The notes below the pieces were generated by a model. That model was not told the origin of the DNA and made no database searches. It was given only the letters and a program-made list of their open reading frames with translations. A stretch of 64,000 bases of DNA from NCBI GenBank assembly GCA_001829005.1, contig MIAG01000001.1, forward strand, positions 62,001 to 126,000, written 5' to 3'. This document shows, piece after piece, positions 17,349 to 26,499 of this stretch. The first letter of the stretch is position 1; each line of letters starts with the position of its first letter. This stretch comes from Sphingobacteriia bacterium RIFOXYC2_FULL_35_18 (GTDB lineage: Bacteria > Bacteroidota > Bacteroidia > Chitinophagales > Chitinophagaceae). Made by a program: the position numbers and the translations under genes.

Positions 17349-17873
17349 TTATTTATTTTGCTGCAACCACCAAGCTTGTACCTTAGGAAAAGCAATTAAA
17401 AACCAGCTGGTAAATTCCGTAGGTGCTGTTGCAATTAGTTGATTGATGTTTTCAAATGTACGGAAAGCATAGTCTTTAACCTCTAAAGGATTGGGATGAA
17501 TATTTCCTTGATACCGACCTACAAATACATGATCGAACTCGTATTCGGTTAACCCATTGTCGAATGGGGCTTTATAAACAAAATCAAAGGCTTTTTCTAA
17601 GGGAGTATCAAAGCCCATTTCTTCTTGCAATCTCCTATGTGCAGCACTCTTGGTTAGTTCACCTGGCTTGGGATGACTGCAACAAGTATTCGTCCATAAA
17701 TTAGCACTATGGTATTTGCTGCTCGCTCTTTGTTGTAACAACATTTCACCAGCATCATTAAATATAAAAACACTAAAAGCTCGATGCAACACCGCTTTTT
17801 CATGTGCTTCCATTTTTTCCATAAAGCCTAATTCCTGATCGGCTTCATTTACCAGAATCACTTGTTCTAACAT
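17349..17873 (-). CDS. idi: Isopentenyl-diphosphate delta-isomerase, type I
   Basis: Interconverts IPP and DMAPP, feeding prenyl precursors to the carotenoid enzymes around it. It is a Nudix-fold protein: LWTNTCCSHPKPGE holds the catalytic Cys and a metal-binding His, and AAHRRLQEEMGFDTPLEKAFDF the Glu-rich Nudix helix. YEFDHVFVGRY carries the second conserved acidic region. Its 174 aa match type I enzymes; type II (FMN) enzymes are unrelated. It lies 5 nt after the CrtD-like gene on its 3' side and 4 nt after crtB on its 5' side. Confidence 0.94.
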   Translation of the reverse strand: MLEQVILVNEADQELGFMEKMEAHEKAVLHRAFSVFIFNDAGEMLLQQRASSKYHSANLWTNTCCSHPKPGELTKSAAHRRLQEEMGFDTPLEKAFDFVYKAPFDNGLTEYEFDHVFVGRYQGNIHPNPLEVKDYAFRTFENINQLIATAPTEFTSWFLIAFPKVQAWWLQQNK

Positions 17874-17877
17874 GTAT

Positions 17878-18714
17878 TTAGAGCAGATTTAATTGACTTC
17901 TAATACCCGCTTTTGCCAAGATAAACATCTTACCGTGGTCTGGTATTCTAACTCTTGTATCTAGAACTTTTTGTGGCTGAAGCTTCTTGATCTTTTTAAA
18001 CAAACTCAAATAATATTTATACGCAACATAAACCCCAAAACGGGCTTTCAATGGTAATTGTAATATGCCTTCATAAGCATGATCAAAATCTCTTTGAATG
18101 TCTTCTTCTATTTTTAACTTATCTGCCTGAGTAAAATTACTGAAGTCGCATCCAGGAAAATACATTCTATCTAATCCTTCGAAATCTGCTTTTAAATCTC
18201 TTAAAAAATTCACTTTTTGAAATGCTGATCCTAGGCTACAAGCATAGGGTTTCAGGTGTTCGTAGCTGCTTTGATCGCCATTGCAAAAAACATATAAACA
18301 CATTAAACCAACTACTTCTGCACTTCCATAAATATATTCTTCATAGCCCGATTTGTCGTATTGCTTCTTACCCAAGTCCATTTCCATGCTATGCAAAAAA
18401 GCATGAATCAATTGGCGATCAATTTTAAACTCATTCACCGTTAATTGAAAGCTGTGCAAAATGGGATTTAAAGAAATTTTCTGGTCAATTGCCTTATAGG
18501 TTTCTGCTTTAAATTCCGCGAGTAATGTTTCTTTATCAAAGTCATGAAATGTATCTACAATCTCATCTGCAAATCTTACAAACCCATAAATATTGAATAC
18601 GGGTGTTCTAAGGTCTTTGTGCAAGAGACGAATTGACGAAGAAAAACTAGTGCTATACAGCTCTGTAGTAATTCTGCTACATTCTTGACTTACTTGGTGA
18701 AACAGTTTAATCAT
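17878..18714 (-). CDS. crtB: 15-cis-phytoene synthase
   Basis: Condenses two geranylgeranyl diphosphates to phytoene, the first committed carotenoid step. The two aspartate-rich motifs are VRFADEIVDTFHD (about residues 45-57) and NFLRDLKADFEGLDRMYFPG (about 165-185), the latter being a squalene/phytoene synthase signature. STSFSSSIRLL near the start matches the substrate-binding N-terminus. At 278 aa it is of standard length. It overlaps the end of crtI by 8 nt, which implies coupled translation. No separate crtE (GGPP synthase) is in the window. Confidence 0.94.
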   Translation of the reverse strand: MIKLFHQVSQECSRITTELYSTSFSSSIRLLHKDLRTPVFNIYGFVRFADEIVDTFHDFDKETLLAEFKAETYKAIDQKISLNPILHSFQLTVNEFKIDRQLIHAFLHSMEMDLGKKQYDKSGYEEYIYGSAEVVGLMCLYVFCNGDQSSYEHLKPYACSLGSAFQKVNFLRDLKADFEGLDRMYFPGCDFSNFTQADKLKIEEDIQRDFDHAYEGILQLPLKARFGVYVAYKYYLSLFKKIKKLQPQKVLDTRVRIPDHGKMFILAKAGIRSQLNLL

Positions 18715-20206
18715 ATAATTTCGAAATTTCTTTAGCCACTACTTCACCGCTAATTAAGCTAGGAGGTACTCCTGGCCCAGGAACGGTAAGTTGCCCTGTA
18801 AAGAAAAGGTTTTTTACTTTCTTACTTCTGCATGACGGCTTTAAAACAGCAGTTTGTAGTAAAGTGTTCGCTAAACCATATGCATTTCCTTTAAAAGCGT
18901 TGTATTCGCTAATAAAATCGCTTTGAGCAAAGGTTTTTTTATAAATAATCGCGTCTTTGATTGACTGGCCAATCTGTTTTTCAATCCGCTCTACAATCAA
19001 GTTAAAATATTTTTCTCTTAATTCATCTGTATCACCAGACAAGCCAGTTGCAACAGGAATTAATAAAAATAAATTTTCACAACCTTCTGGCGCCACAGTA
19101 GGGTCTGTAACTGAAGGTACACACATATAAAACAGTGGATCTGTTGGCCATTCTTTGGTAGTATAAATTTCTTTACCGTGTAGTCCAAAATCGGTATCAA
19201 AAAATAGCGAATGATGAGGAACCCCAGTTAAGCGTTTGTTTAATCCAATATAATACAGCAAACAGCTAGGGGCCATTACGCGTTTATCCCAATAGGAAGG
19301 AGTATAGGTTTGGTATTTAGGTTGCAATAAATCTGTTTCAACATGGTGATAATCTGCTCCGCCAACTATAACATCTGCTTCAAGCTCAATCATTACTTTT
19401 CCTGCGGGTGTATTAGCCATACAAGAAACCGATTTTGCTATACCATTTTCTACGTTGATTTGATTTACACTATGGTTAAACCTAAAATTAACTCCTAATG
19501 AAACCGCTAAATCATACATCCCCTGAACAATTTCGTACATACCCTTATTAGGATACCAGGTTCCTCCTTTGATATCAGCATAATTCATTAAACTGTATAA
19601 TGCTGGGGTATGTTCGGGTAAAGCACCTAAGAACAAAACAGGGAATTCCATTAATTCAACCAGTTTGGGATTCTTAAAATACTTGCCCACATGAGATTTC
19701 ATTGAATTGAACACATCCAATTTAAAAACTCCTTTTACTAAATCAATATCTAAGAATTCAGTAAGTGATTGCCCTGGTTTAAAAACCAACTTGTTTACCC
19801 CTACTTCATATTTGTAAGCAGCTTCTTTCATGAACAAGTCTAACTGCTTCCCTGCACCTGGTTCTAATTTTTCAAATAAGGCTTTTAATTCTTGGTAATT
19901 AGCAGGTATATCTGTTACATCATCTGGCCAATATACCCTATAAGAAGGGTCTAATCGGGTAAGTTGATAATAGTCGCTTACTTTTTTTCCAAACTGTTCA
20001 AAGTATCGCTCAAATACATCGGGCATCCAATACCAACTTGGTCCCATATCAAAGGTGAATCCTTGGGCTGTGTACTTTCTAGCCCTCCCACCTGGTAATT
20101 CGTGCTTTTCTAGTACGGTAACATTCCAGCCCGATCTGGCTAGAAAGGAAGCCGCGGACATGCCCGCGAAACCACTTCCGATAACGATCGCTTGCTTATT
20201 CTTCAC
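18707..20206 (-). CDS. crtI: Phytoene desaturase
   Basis: FAD-dependent bacterial desaturase converting phytoene to lycopene. KQAIVIGSGFAGMSAASFLARSGWNVTVLEKHELPGGRARKYTAQGFTFDMGPSWYWMPDVFERYF is a classic CrtI N-terminus. The C-terminus NLFFTGQLTVPGPGVPPSLISGEVVAKEI is the CrtI signature end. Length 499 aa. It follows the ECF sigma gene by 25 nt and overlaps crtB by 8 nt, so it is the first structural gene of the operon. Confidence 0.95.
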   Translation of the reverse strand: MKNKQAIVIGSGFAGMSAASFLARSGWNVTVLEKHELPGGRARKYTAQGFTFDMGPSWYWMPDVFERYFEQFGKKVSDYYQLTRLDPSYRVYWPDDVTDIPANYQELKALFEKLEPGAGKQLDLFMKEAAYKYEVGVNKLVFKPGQSLTEFLDIDLVKGVFKLDVFNSMKSHVGKYFKNPKLVELMEFPVLFLGALPEHTPALYSLMNYADIKGGTWYPNKGMYEIVQGMYDLAVSLGVNFRFNHSVNQINVENGIAKSVSCMANTPAGKVMIELEADVIVGGADYHHVETDLLQPKYQTYTPSYWDKRVMAPSCLLYYIGLNKRLTGVPHHSLFFDTDFGLHGKEIYTTKEWPTDPLFYMCVPSVTDPTVAPEGCENLFLLIPVATGLSGDTDELREKYFNLIVERIEKQIGQSIKDAIIYKKTFAQSDFISEYNAFKGNAYGLANTLLQTAVLKPSCRSKKVKNLFFTGQLTVPGPGVPPSLISGEVVAKEISKLYD

Positions 20207-20231
20207 TTGAAACGTAAGTTAATGAAATTTC

Positions 20232-20732
20232 TTAGAAACGCTGTACATGCGCTTTTAGCAGTTTCCTTGCGAAGTGGATTCTGCTTTTGATGGTACCCAA
20301 AGGTTCTTCTAACATCTCTGCAATTTCATGGTACTTGTAGCCATCGAAATACAACAAAAATGGATTTCTGAAAATCTCTGGTAAATCATGAATGGCTTGT
20401 TTTACCTCTTTCATATTTATTCCAGCAATGGCTTCATTGGCAACAGCACCCTGATTAAAATCTAGTAAGAATTCGTTGGGAGTATTGTCGAAAATAGTTG
20501 CTTGCTTAGATTTTCTTCTGTAGTTGTTGATGAAAATATTACGCATAATCGTATACAACCATGCTTTAATATTTGTGCCAACATTGTACTTGTCTTTATT
20601 AGCCAATGCCCTAAACAAAGTTTCCTGGTAAAGGTCTTTGGCCGCTTCTTGATCGCGTGTTAAGGTAACCGCAAATGGTTTCAAAAAATCCGCATTATTA
20701 ACCAGCATTTGATTGAAATCTAGCGTAGACAT
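20232..20732 (-). CDS. ECF-type RNA polymerase sigma factor
   Basis: Small sigma-70 family protein with only regions 2 and 4. Region 2 spans about residues 10-75 (AVTLTRDQEAAKDLYQETLFRALAN...NIKAWLYTIMRNIFINNYRR). Region 4 spans about 110-160 (AIHDLPEIFRNPFLLYFDGYKYHEIAEMLEEPLGTIKSRIHFARKLLKAHV). It has 166 aa and lacks region 1.1 and region 3. No anti-sigma factor is encoded beside it. It opens the carotenoid operon, 25 nt before crtI. That recalls the CarQ sigma factor of Myxococcus carotenogenesis, although orthology is not claimed. Its own promoter region carries CarH-like operator elements, so it may relay the CarH signal to further promoters. Confidence 0.92.
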   Translation of the reverse strand: MSTLDFNQMLVNNADFLKPFAVTLTRDQEAAKDLYQETLFRALANKDKYNVGTNIKAWLYTIMRNIFINNYRRKSKQATIFDNTPNEFLLDFNQGAVANEAIAGINMKEVKQAIHDLPEIFRNPFLLYFDGYKYHEIAEMLEEPLGTIKSRIHFARKLLKAHVQRF

Positions 20733-20738
20733 GGCGTA

Positions 20739-20806
20739 TTGTTTAATTTATTAGAGCATAAAGCTAAACATAATATTCGGTATGCAAAGATATTTTTGTT
20801 TAATTT
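20739..20806 (-). promoter_or_regulatory. Promoter of the carotenoid operon with putative CarH operator repeats
   Basis: On the minus strand TTTG (20785-20788) and TAGCTTTA (20759-20766), 18 nt apart, fit the Bacteroidota -33/-7 pattern, the latter one base off TAnnTTTG. The 11-mer AAATTAAACAA occurs on the minus strand at 20796-20806 and 20739-20749, and AAGCTAAACAT on the plus strand at 20761-20771 over the -7 element. All three fit nAnnTnnACAn, the CarH operator consensus as I recall it for Thermus. Confidence 0.55.
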
Positions 20807-20823
20807 TTACTAAAGAAATGTGA

Positions 20824-20850
20824 AACAAAAAACCCGCTGATAGCGGGTTG
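20824..20850 (-). terminator. Terminator after carH
   Basis: On the minus strand AACCCGC-TATCA-GCGGGTT is followed by TTTTTGTTT. It lies 33 nt past the carH stop and separates carH from the sigma-crt operon. Confidence 0.9.
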
Positions 20851-20882
20851 ATTGATTGCTGTTTAAACATTAGACTTTTATG

Positions 20883-21761
20883 TTATAGCGCAGTCATGTA
20901 CTCCATAACTTCGGTTAACGACTTCTTAAATGATACATTTGTTGGAATTCGCTTCTTATAATTTTGGGTTAATGCACCTGAAACAATTACCTGAAACTCT
21001 GGTATTCTATTCTGCACATTTACAAGGAATTTTTCAAAATTGAAATTATTGGCCACTGAGGTTAAATGAGAATATAAAAGGTCGGGCTTTTTTAAAGTGG
21101 CCACATATTCCACATCTTTTAAGGGAACATTGGCACCCAAATAAATCACTTTAATTCCCCTGCTTTTAAATAGATAATAAGTAAATAAGACCCCTAGTTC
21201 ATGGTGTTCTCCTTCAGGCAAGAATACCAATACGGTCTTTTTGGGGTTTAAAGCTGATTGACAGGTTTCAATACCCATGATCAATTTCTGACGGATGATA
21301 TTGGTTACCAAATGCTCTTGCGCAGGGTTGATATGGTTGGTTATCCATAATATTCCGATGCGTTCCAAGAAAGGGAAAATGATTTGTGGGATTGTTTTCT
21401 CAATTCCTTTAGATTTGATATAACCATCTAAAAGCATTTCGAACTCCTCAATCTTCATATCAACCATACAACTGATTAACTCATTTACCATTCGCTCAAT
21501 TTGAGCTTGAGCTTGGTTTAAAGAGAGTGTTTTATCGCGCATTTCGGCGATACTCATCTTGTCGATATGAGAGATCTTAAACCCATACTTGTTCAATAAT
21601 GCAATATTGAGTACGGTCTTTAACTCATCACCTGAATAGTAACGGATATTGGTTTCTGTGCGCTGTGGGTTTAGGAACGAATACCGCTGTTCCCAAATAC
21701 GGATGGTATGCGCTTTAATACCCGACAGGTTTTCTAAATCTTTGATTGTAAAGGCATTCAT
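20883..21761 (-). CDS. MerR-family transcriptional regulator with B12-binding domain (CarH/LitR-like photoreceptor)
   Basis: Predicted light-sensing repressor that uses adenosylcobalamin as chromophore. Residues 1-70 are a MerR winged helix (FTIKDLENLSGIKAHTIRIWEQRYSFLNPQRTETNIRYYSGDEL). Residues ~80-175 are the helical cap carrying LWITNHINPAQEH, a perfect Wx9EH motif. Residues ~180-292 are a Rossmann-like cobalamin domain with EGEHHELG, a perfect ExHxxG motif whose His would ligate cobalt. Length 292 aa matches CarH. It lies head-to-tail upstream of the ECF sigma/crt operon. It starts 39 nt after the rfbA stop, so it could also receive readthrough from the sugar operon. Gene symbol left blank because carH and litR are both used. 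Confidence 0.92.
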   Translation of the reverse strand: MNAFTIKDLENLSGIKAHTIRIWEQRYSFLNPQRTETNIRYYSGDELKTVLNIALLNKYGFKISHIDKMSIAEMRDKTLSLNQAQAQIERMVNELISCMVDMKIEEFEMLLDGYIKSKGIEKTIPQIIFPFLERIGILWITNHINPAQEHLVTNIIRQKLIMGIETCQSALNPKKTVLVFLPEGEHHELGVLFTYYLFKSRGIKVIYLGANVPLKDVEYVATLKKPDLLYSHLTSVANNFNFEKFLVNVQNRIPEFQVIVSGALTQNYKKRIPTNVSFKKSLTEVMEYMTAL

Positions 21762-21800
21762 ACCATAGTAACGCTGCGAATCCAGATTTGTTTAAAAGAT

Positions 21801-22664
21801 TTACAAAACCTTTAAACGCTTTAGGTATTCCCCATACCCACTCTTAGCATATTTCTCCCCTAAAAGCATCAATTGCGCTCTATCAATAAAGCCCATTCTG
21901 TAGGCAACTTCTTCAATACAACCTACTTTCTGGCTCTGGCGTTTTTCTATTACGCGAACAAATTCGCAAGCGTCAGCAAATGAATCAAAAGTACCCGTAT
22001 CTAACCAGGCGGTACCCCTATTCATGATACCTACTTGCAAAGTTCCTTTTTCTAAATAAACCCTGTTTACATCGGTGATTTCATATTCACCTCTAGGTGA
22101 AGGAGCTATATTTTTAGCTATTTCTACAACACTGTTGTCATAAAAATATAAGCCAGGCACTGCATAATTAGACTTAGGCTGCTTGGGTTTTTCTTCTATT
22201 GAAATCGCTTGCTTTTGTTCATTAAATTCTACCACACCATAACGCTCTGGATCATTTACTTCGTAAGCAAAAACAGCTGCTCCATTTACATCATTGAAAC
22301 TTTGTACCAACTTACTAAAGCCTGCACCGTAAAAAATATTGTCGCCTAATATCAAACAAACTTTATCGTTCCCGATAAATTTTTCTCCAATTACAAAAGC
22401 TTGTGCCAACCCATTTGGCTCGTGCTGTACTTCATAAGAAAAACTGCATCCGATTTCTGAACCATCTCCCAAGAGTCTTTTAAACTGGTCTTGATCTTGT
22501 GGTGTAGTAATGAATAAGATTTCTTTTATTCCTGCTAACATCAATACCGATAAGGGATAGTAAATCATTGGCTTATCATAAACAGGCATCAACTGTTTAC
22601 TGATTCCTTTGGTGATAGGATATAACCTAGTTCCTGATCCGCCTGCTAAAATGATTCCTTTCAT
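21801..22664 (-). CDS. rfbA: Glucose-1-phosphate thymidylyltransferase
   Basis: Makes dTDP-glucose from dTTP and glucose 1-phosphate, first step towards dTDP-6-deoxyhexoses. [46 protein letters not shown] is the canonical RmlA nucleotide-binding start. [20 protein letters not shown] and [16 protein letters not shown] are also characteristic, as is [20 protein letters not shown] near the end. Length 287 aa is normal. It is the last gene of the leftward rfbB-rfbC-rfbA set (22 nt after rfbC), with carH following. Confidence 0.96.
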   Translation of the reverse strand: MKGIILAGGSGTRLYPITKGISKQLMPVYDKPMIYYPLSVLMLAGIKEILFITTPQDQDQFKRLLGDGSEIGCSFSYEVQHEPNGLAQAFVIGEKFIGNDKVCLILGDNIFYGAGFSKLVQSFNDVNGAAVFAYEVNDPERYGVVEFNEQKQAISIEEKPKQPKSNYAVPGLYFYDNSVVEIAKNIAPSPRGEYEITDVNRVYLEKGTLQVGIMNRGTAWLDTGTFDSFADACEFVRVIEKRQSQKVGCIEEVAYRMGFIDRAQLMLLGEKYAKSGYGEYLKRLKVL

Positions 22665-22686
22665 AATATTGGTATTAAGCGTTGAA

Positions 22687-23244
22687 TTAAAATTCTAAAG
22701 TATTTACTGTATCGCGCAATAAAGGCAAAGTCAAATCTTTTTCGGATAACTTAATTTCATCTGGTGATAATTTCCAATCGATGGCTAAATCTGGATCGTT
22801 GTATATGATTCCGCCCTCTGATGCTTTATGGTAATAATTATCTACTTTATAAAAAAAAGTGGCTTGTTCACTTAATACAATGAATCCATGTGCAAACCCG
22901 CGTGGCACAAAAAATTGGGTTCGGCTCTCGCCCGTTAATTCTACTGCAACGTGCTGACCAAAGGTTTTAGAATCTTTGCGGAGGTCTACAGCAACATCCA
23001 GCACCGATCCACTCAACACCCTTACCAATTTAGCTTGGGCAAATTCACCATTTTGATAATGCAATCCACGTAACACCCCTTTAGAGGAATTGGATTGGTT
23101 ATCTTGAACAAAATCAATGGCCACTCCTGTTTTTTCTAGAAAAGTATTTCTATTAAAACTCTCAAAAAAATAACCACGACTATCACCAAAAAATGTGTCG
23201 TGAATAATAAAGCAACCTTCAATGGGGGTATATTCAATTTGCAT
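22687..23244 (-). CDS. rfbC: dTDP-4-dehydrorhamnose 3,5-epimerase
   Basis: Epimerises dTDP-4-keto-6-deoxyglucose at C3 and C5. It is a cupin-fold protein with the family stretch [17 protein letters not shown] (catalytic His in RGLHYQ), [33 protein letters not shown], and [28 protein letters not shown]. 185 aa is standard. It lies 2 nt after rfbB. The reductase rfbD, which would finish dTDP-L-rhamnose, is not in this cluster. Confidence 0.96.
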   Translation of the reverse strand: MQIEYTPIEGCFIIHDTFFGDSRGYFFESFNRNTFLEKTGVAIDFVQDNQSNSSKGVLRGLHYQNGEFAQAKLVRVLSGSVLDVAVDLRKDSKTFGQHVAVELTGESRTQFFVPRGFAHGFIVLSEQATFFYKVDNYYHKASEGGIIYNDPDLAIDWKLSPDEIKLSEKDLTLPLLRDTVNTLEF

Positions 23245-23246
23245 GA

Positions 23247-24302
23247 TTACTTATTGCTGTACATAGATTCATAATAGTGTTGATAGTTGCCGCTGGTTAC
23301 ATTGTTTAACCATTCTGTGTTGGCTAAAAACCAATCGATGGTTTCACTTAATCCTTCTTGGAAGGTAACACTTGGTTTCCAACCCAATTCACGATTTATT
23401 TTAGATGCGTCAATGGCATATCTTCTATCGTGGCCAGGTCTATCTTTAATATAAGTGATTAATTGCTCACTGGTACCTGCTGGCTTACCCAGTTTCTCGT
23501 CCATTTGGGTACACAATAACTTTACTAAGTCAATATTTTTCCATTCGTTAAATCCGCCAATATTATAAGTTTCTCCTGTTACACCTTTATGAAAAACCAT
23601 ATCAATGGCAATTGCATGATCTTTTACATACAACCAATCACGGGTATATAATCCATCTCCATAAACAGGCAATGGTTTGCCTTGTATGATATTATTGATA
23701 AATAAGGGGATCAATTTCTCCGGAAAATGAAATGGTCCATAGTTATTCGAGCAGTTAGATATTACCGTTTGTAAATGATAGGTTTCATGATACGCTCTTA
23801 CAAAATGATCAGATGAGGCTTTACTTGCTGAGTAAGGGGAGCGTGGATCATACGCAGTTTCTTCAGTAAACAATCCCTCGGCACCTAAGCTTCCATAAAC
23901 TTCATCGGTAGATACATGATAAAAACGATGATTGTTTAAATCTGCTGCCCATTTTTGCTTAGCAGTATTTAATAAATTTACCGTGCCAATTACATTAGTG
24001 TATACAAAATCTAAAGGGGAAACAATAGAGCGGTCTACATGCGACTCTGCCGCCAAATGAATTACATCGGTCACCTGGTATTGATCGAACAATTCCTCCA
24101 CCGCTTTTACATCCAAAATATTCACTTTGGCAAAACGATAATTGGGCTTGTTTTCTATATCTCTTAAATTTTCTAAGTTGCCCGCATAAGTAAGGGCATC
24201 TAGGTTGATGATTTGGTATTCAGGATATTTATTTACAAATAATCTTACAACGTGAGAGCCAATAAATCCTGCTCCACCAGTGATAACAATGTTTTTAGAC
24301 AT
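23247..24302 (-). CDS. rfbB: dTDP-glucose 4,6-dehydratase
   Basis: NAD-dependent short-chain dehydrogenase-type enzyme forming dTDP-4-keto-6-deoxy-D-glucose. GGAGFIGSHVVRLF is the NAD site. HLAAESHVDRSI, VSTDEVYGSLG, YSASKASSDHFVRAYHETY (catalytic Tyr-Lys) and SNCSNNYGPFHFPEKLIPL are RmlB signatures. 351 aa is normal. It starts 57 nt after fcl ends; that gap includes TACCTTTA, near the -7 consensus, so a second promoter for rfbBCA is possible. Confidence 0.96.
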   Translation of the reverse strand: MSKNIVITGGAGFIGSHVVRLFVNKYPEYQIINLDALTYAGNLENLRDIENKPNYRFAKVNILDVKAVEELFDQYQVTDVIHLAAESHVDRSIVSPLDFVYTNVIGTVNLLNTAKQKWAADLNNHRFYHVSTDEVYGSLGAEGLFTEETAYDPRSPYSASKASSDHFVRAYHETYHLQTVISNCSNNYGPFHFPEKLIPLFINNIIQGKPLPVYGDGLYTRDWLYVKDHAIAIDMVFHKGVTGETYNIGGFNEWKNIDLVKLLCTQMDEKLGKPAGTSEQLITYIKDRPGHDRRYAIDASKINRELGWKPSVTFQEGLSETIDWFLANTEWLNNVTSGNYQHYYESMYSNK

Positions 24303-24359
24303 AATGTATTTCTTAATAATATAAAGGTACTATTTTGTACGCTTGTTTAACTTTTTACC

Positions 24360-25295
24360 CTAATTATTCCATGGTGCGTTTTTAACCAATTCATACACCA
24401 TTGAAATGCCTTGATGCAAGTCTATCCTAGCTTTCCAGCCAAATTGATTAATCTTCGTGACGTCCATTAATTTTCGAGGAGTACCATCTGGTTTGGATAA
24501 GTCTAACACAATTTCTCCGGTATAACCAGTTACTTGCTTTACCATTTGGGCTAATTCTAAAATAGTAACATCTATACCTGTTCCAATATTGACTAATCCT
24601 TTTTCATTATAGTGCTCCATCAAGTACATACATGCTTCTGCTAAATCATCAACATGCAGAAATTCTCTTTTGGGTGTTCCAGTTCCCCAAATAGTAACCG
24701 ATGGGTCGTTATTTTCTTTAGCCGTGATAAACTTTCGAAGCATTGCAGGCAGCACATGGCTTTTTTCTAAATCGTAATTATCGTTGGGGCCATATAAGTT
24801 GGTGGGCATGGCAGAAATAAAATTACAGCCATACTGTGCTCGGTAACTATCGCATAATTCGATGCCAGCAATTTTTGCAATCGCATAAGGTTGGTTGGTT
24901 TCCTCTAAATAACCACTTAATAGGTATTCTTCTTTTAAAGGCTGTGGCGCCATTTTTGGATAAATACAAGAGGAGCCCAAAAACAATAATTTTTCTACCC
25001 CATTAACATAACTCTGATGAATAATATTGCTCTCCATCATTAGGTTATCATAAATGAATTCTGCCCGATAAGTATTATTGGCAACTATACCACCTACTTT
25101 GGCTGCAGCTAAAAAAACATAAGCTGGTTTTTGGGTTGCAAAAAAATCGGCTACAGCTTGTTGATTTCTCAAGTCTAATTCAGCAGAAGTTCGTGTAATA
25201 ATATTAGTGAATCCCGCTGCTTTTAATTGTCTAACAATAGCACTTCCAACCATTCCTCTATGGCCTGCTACATATACACTTGCATTCTTATTCAT
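24360..25295 (-). CDS. fcl: GDP-L-fucose synthase
   Basis: NADPH-dependent epimerase/reductase converting GDP-4-keto-6-deoxymannose to GDP-L-fucose. [22 protein letters not shown] is the typical cofactor site, [16 protein letters not shown] holds the catalytic Ser/Cys region, and [39 protein letters not shown] the Tyr-Lys motif (YAIAK). 311 aa fits. It overlaps gmd by 8 nt, so the two steps from GDP-mannose to GDP-fucose are translationally coupled. Confidence 0.96.
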   Translation of the reverse strand: MNKNASVYVAGHRGMVGSAIVRQLKAAGFTNIITRTSAELDLRNQQAVADFFATQKPAYVFLAAAKVGGIVANNTYRAEFIYDNLMMESNIIHQSYVNGVEKLLFLGSSCIYPKMAPQPLKEEYLLSGYLEETNQPYAIAKIAGIELCDSYRAQYGCNFISAMPTNLYGPNDNYDLEKSHVLPAMLRKFITAKENNDPSVTIWGTGTPKREFLHVDDLAEACMYLMEHYNEKGLVNIGTGIDVTILELAQMVKQVTGYTGEIVLDLSKPDGTPRKLMDVTKINQFGWKARIDLHQGISMVYELVKNAPWNN

Positions 25296-26403
25296 GTTCT
25301 TTCTCTATAGTGAATCCGTTGTTTTGCAACAACTGTTCTTTTTTAAATACAATAATATCTGCTGCCACCATTTCTTTTACCATTTCGGCTAATGTATACT
25401 GTGGCGTCCAATTTAATTTTGTTTTTGCCTTGGTTGCATCGCCAATTAATAAGTCTACTTCAGTTGGGCGATAATAACGTGGGTCTACTTTTACAACAGC
25501 TTGTCCCAATTTCATTCCTTGGGTGGTTGTATTATTTATTTTACTGATCACTCCAACTTCATTCACCCCTTCTCCTGTAAAACTTAATTCAACCCCCACT
25601 TCTGCAAATGCCATTTTTACAAAATCTCTGATATAAGTGGTAATGCCTGTTGCCAAAACAAAATCCTCTGGCGTTTCTTGTTGTAGCATGCGCCACATAC
25701 CTTCTACATAATCTTTAGCATGCCCCCAATCTCTTTGTGCATCTAGGTTTCCAAGGTAAAGGGTTTCTTGTAACCCCATCGAAATTCTGGCTACTGCTCT
25801 AGTAATTTTTCTAGTTACAAATGTTTCTCCGCGCAATGGACTTTCATGATTGAATAAAATTCCATTACAAGCATACATACCATAAGCTTCTCGATAATTA
25901 ACCGTAATCCAATAAGCATATAATTTAGCTACCGCATAAGGACTTCTTGGATAAAACGGCGTGGTTTCACTTTGTGGAACCGCTTGTACTAAACCGTACA
26001 ATTCAGAAGTAGATGCCTGATAAAATTTAGTCTTCTTAGTTAAGCCCAATAATCGAATGGCCTCTAAAATTCTAAGCGCCCCAACTCCATCTGCATTAGC
26101 AGTATATTCTGGGGTTTCAAAACTAACATGCACGTGACTCATTGCAGCTAAATTGTAAATTTCATCTGGCTGCACTTCTTGTATAATTCTTATTAAATTA
26201 GTGCTGTCGGTAAGGTCTCCATAATGCAATACCATATGACGATCGGGTATATGTGGATCCTCATAAAAATGATCAATTCTCTGTGTATTAAACAAAGAAC
26301 TTCTGCGCTTGATCCCATGTACTTCATAGCCTTTCTTCAGCAGTAATTCTGCTAAATACGCACCGTCTTGTCCGGTTATCCCTGTTATTAATGCTTTTTT
26401 CAT
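25288..26403 (-). CDS. gmd: GDP-mannose 4,6-dehydratase
   Basis: First step of GDP-L-fucose synthesis. [36 protein letters not shown] is the standard start, so I use the Met at 26403 and drop the six-residue extension in the ORF track. [33 protein letters not shown] and [39 protein letters not shown] contain the catalytic Thr/Ser-Glu and YxxxK residues. [23 protein letters not shown] is also diagnostic. About 371 aa. First gene of the leftward sugar-nucleotide operon, facing a DUF5009 gene across a ~95-nt divergent promoter region. Confidence 0.96.
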   Translation of the reverse strand: MKKALITGITGQDGAYLAELLLKKGYEVHGIKRRSSLFNTQRIDHFYEDPHIPDRHMVLHYGDLTDSTNLIRIIQEVQPDEIYNLAAMSHVHVSFETPEYTANADGVGALRILEAIRLLGLTKKTKFYQASTSELYGLVQAVPQSETTPFYPRSPYAVAKLYAYWITVNYREAYGMYACNGILFNHESPLRGETFVTRKITRAVARISMGLQETLYLGNLDAQRDWGHAKDYVEGMWRMLQQETPEDFVLATGITTYIRDFVKMAFAEVGVELSFTGEGVNEVGVISKINNTTTQGMKLGQAVVKVDPRYYRPTEVDLLIGDATKAKTKLNWTPQYTLAEMVKEMVAADIIVFKKEQLLQNNGFTIEKEHE

Positions 26404-26499
26404 GACACTGAATTGATGCAAATATGCAACCTTAAATGCATATCTATATAAATTGGCTCACTAAAGCATTTGAATTATCTTAGCTACAACAGTTTAATT

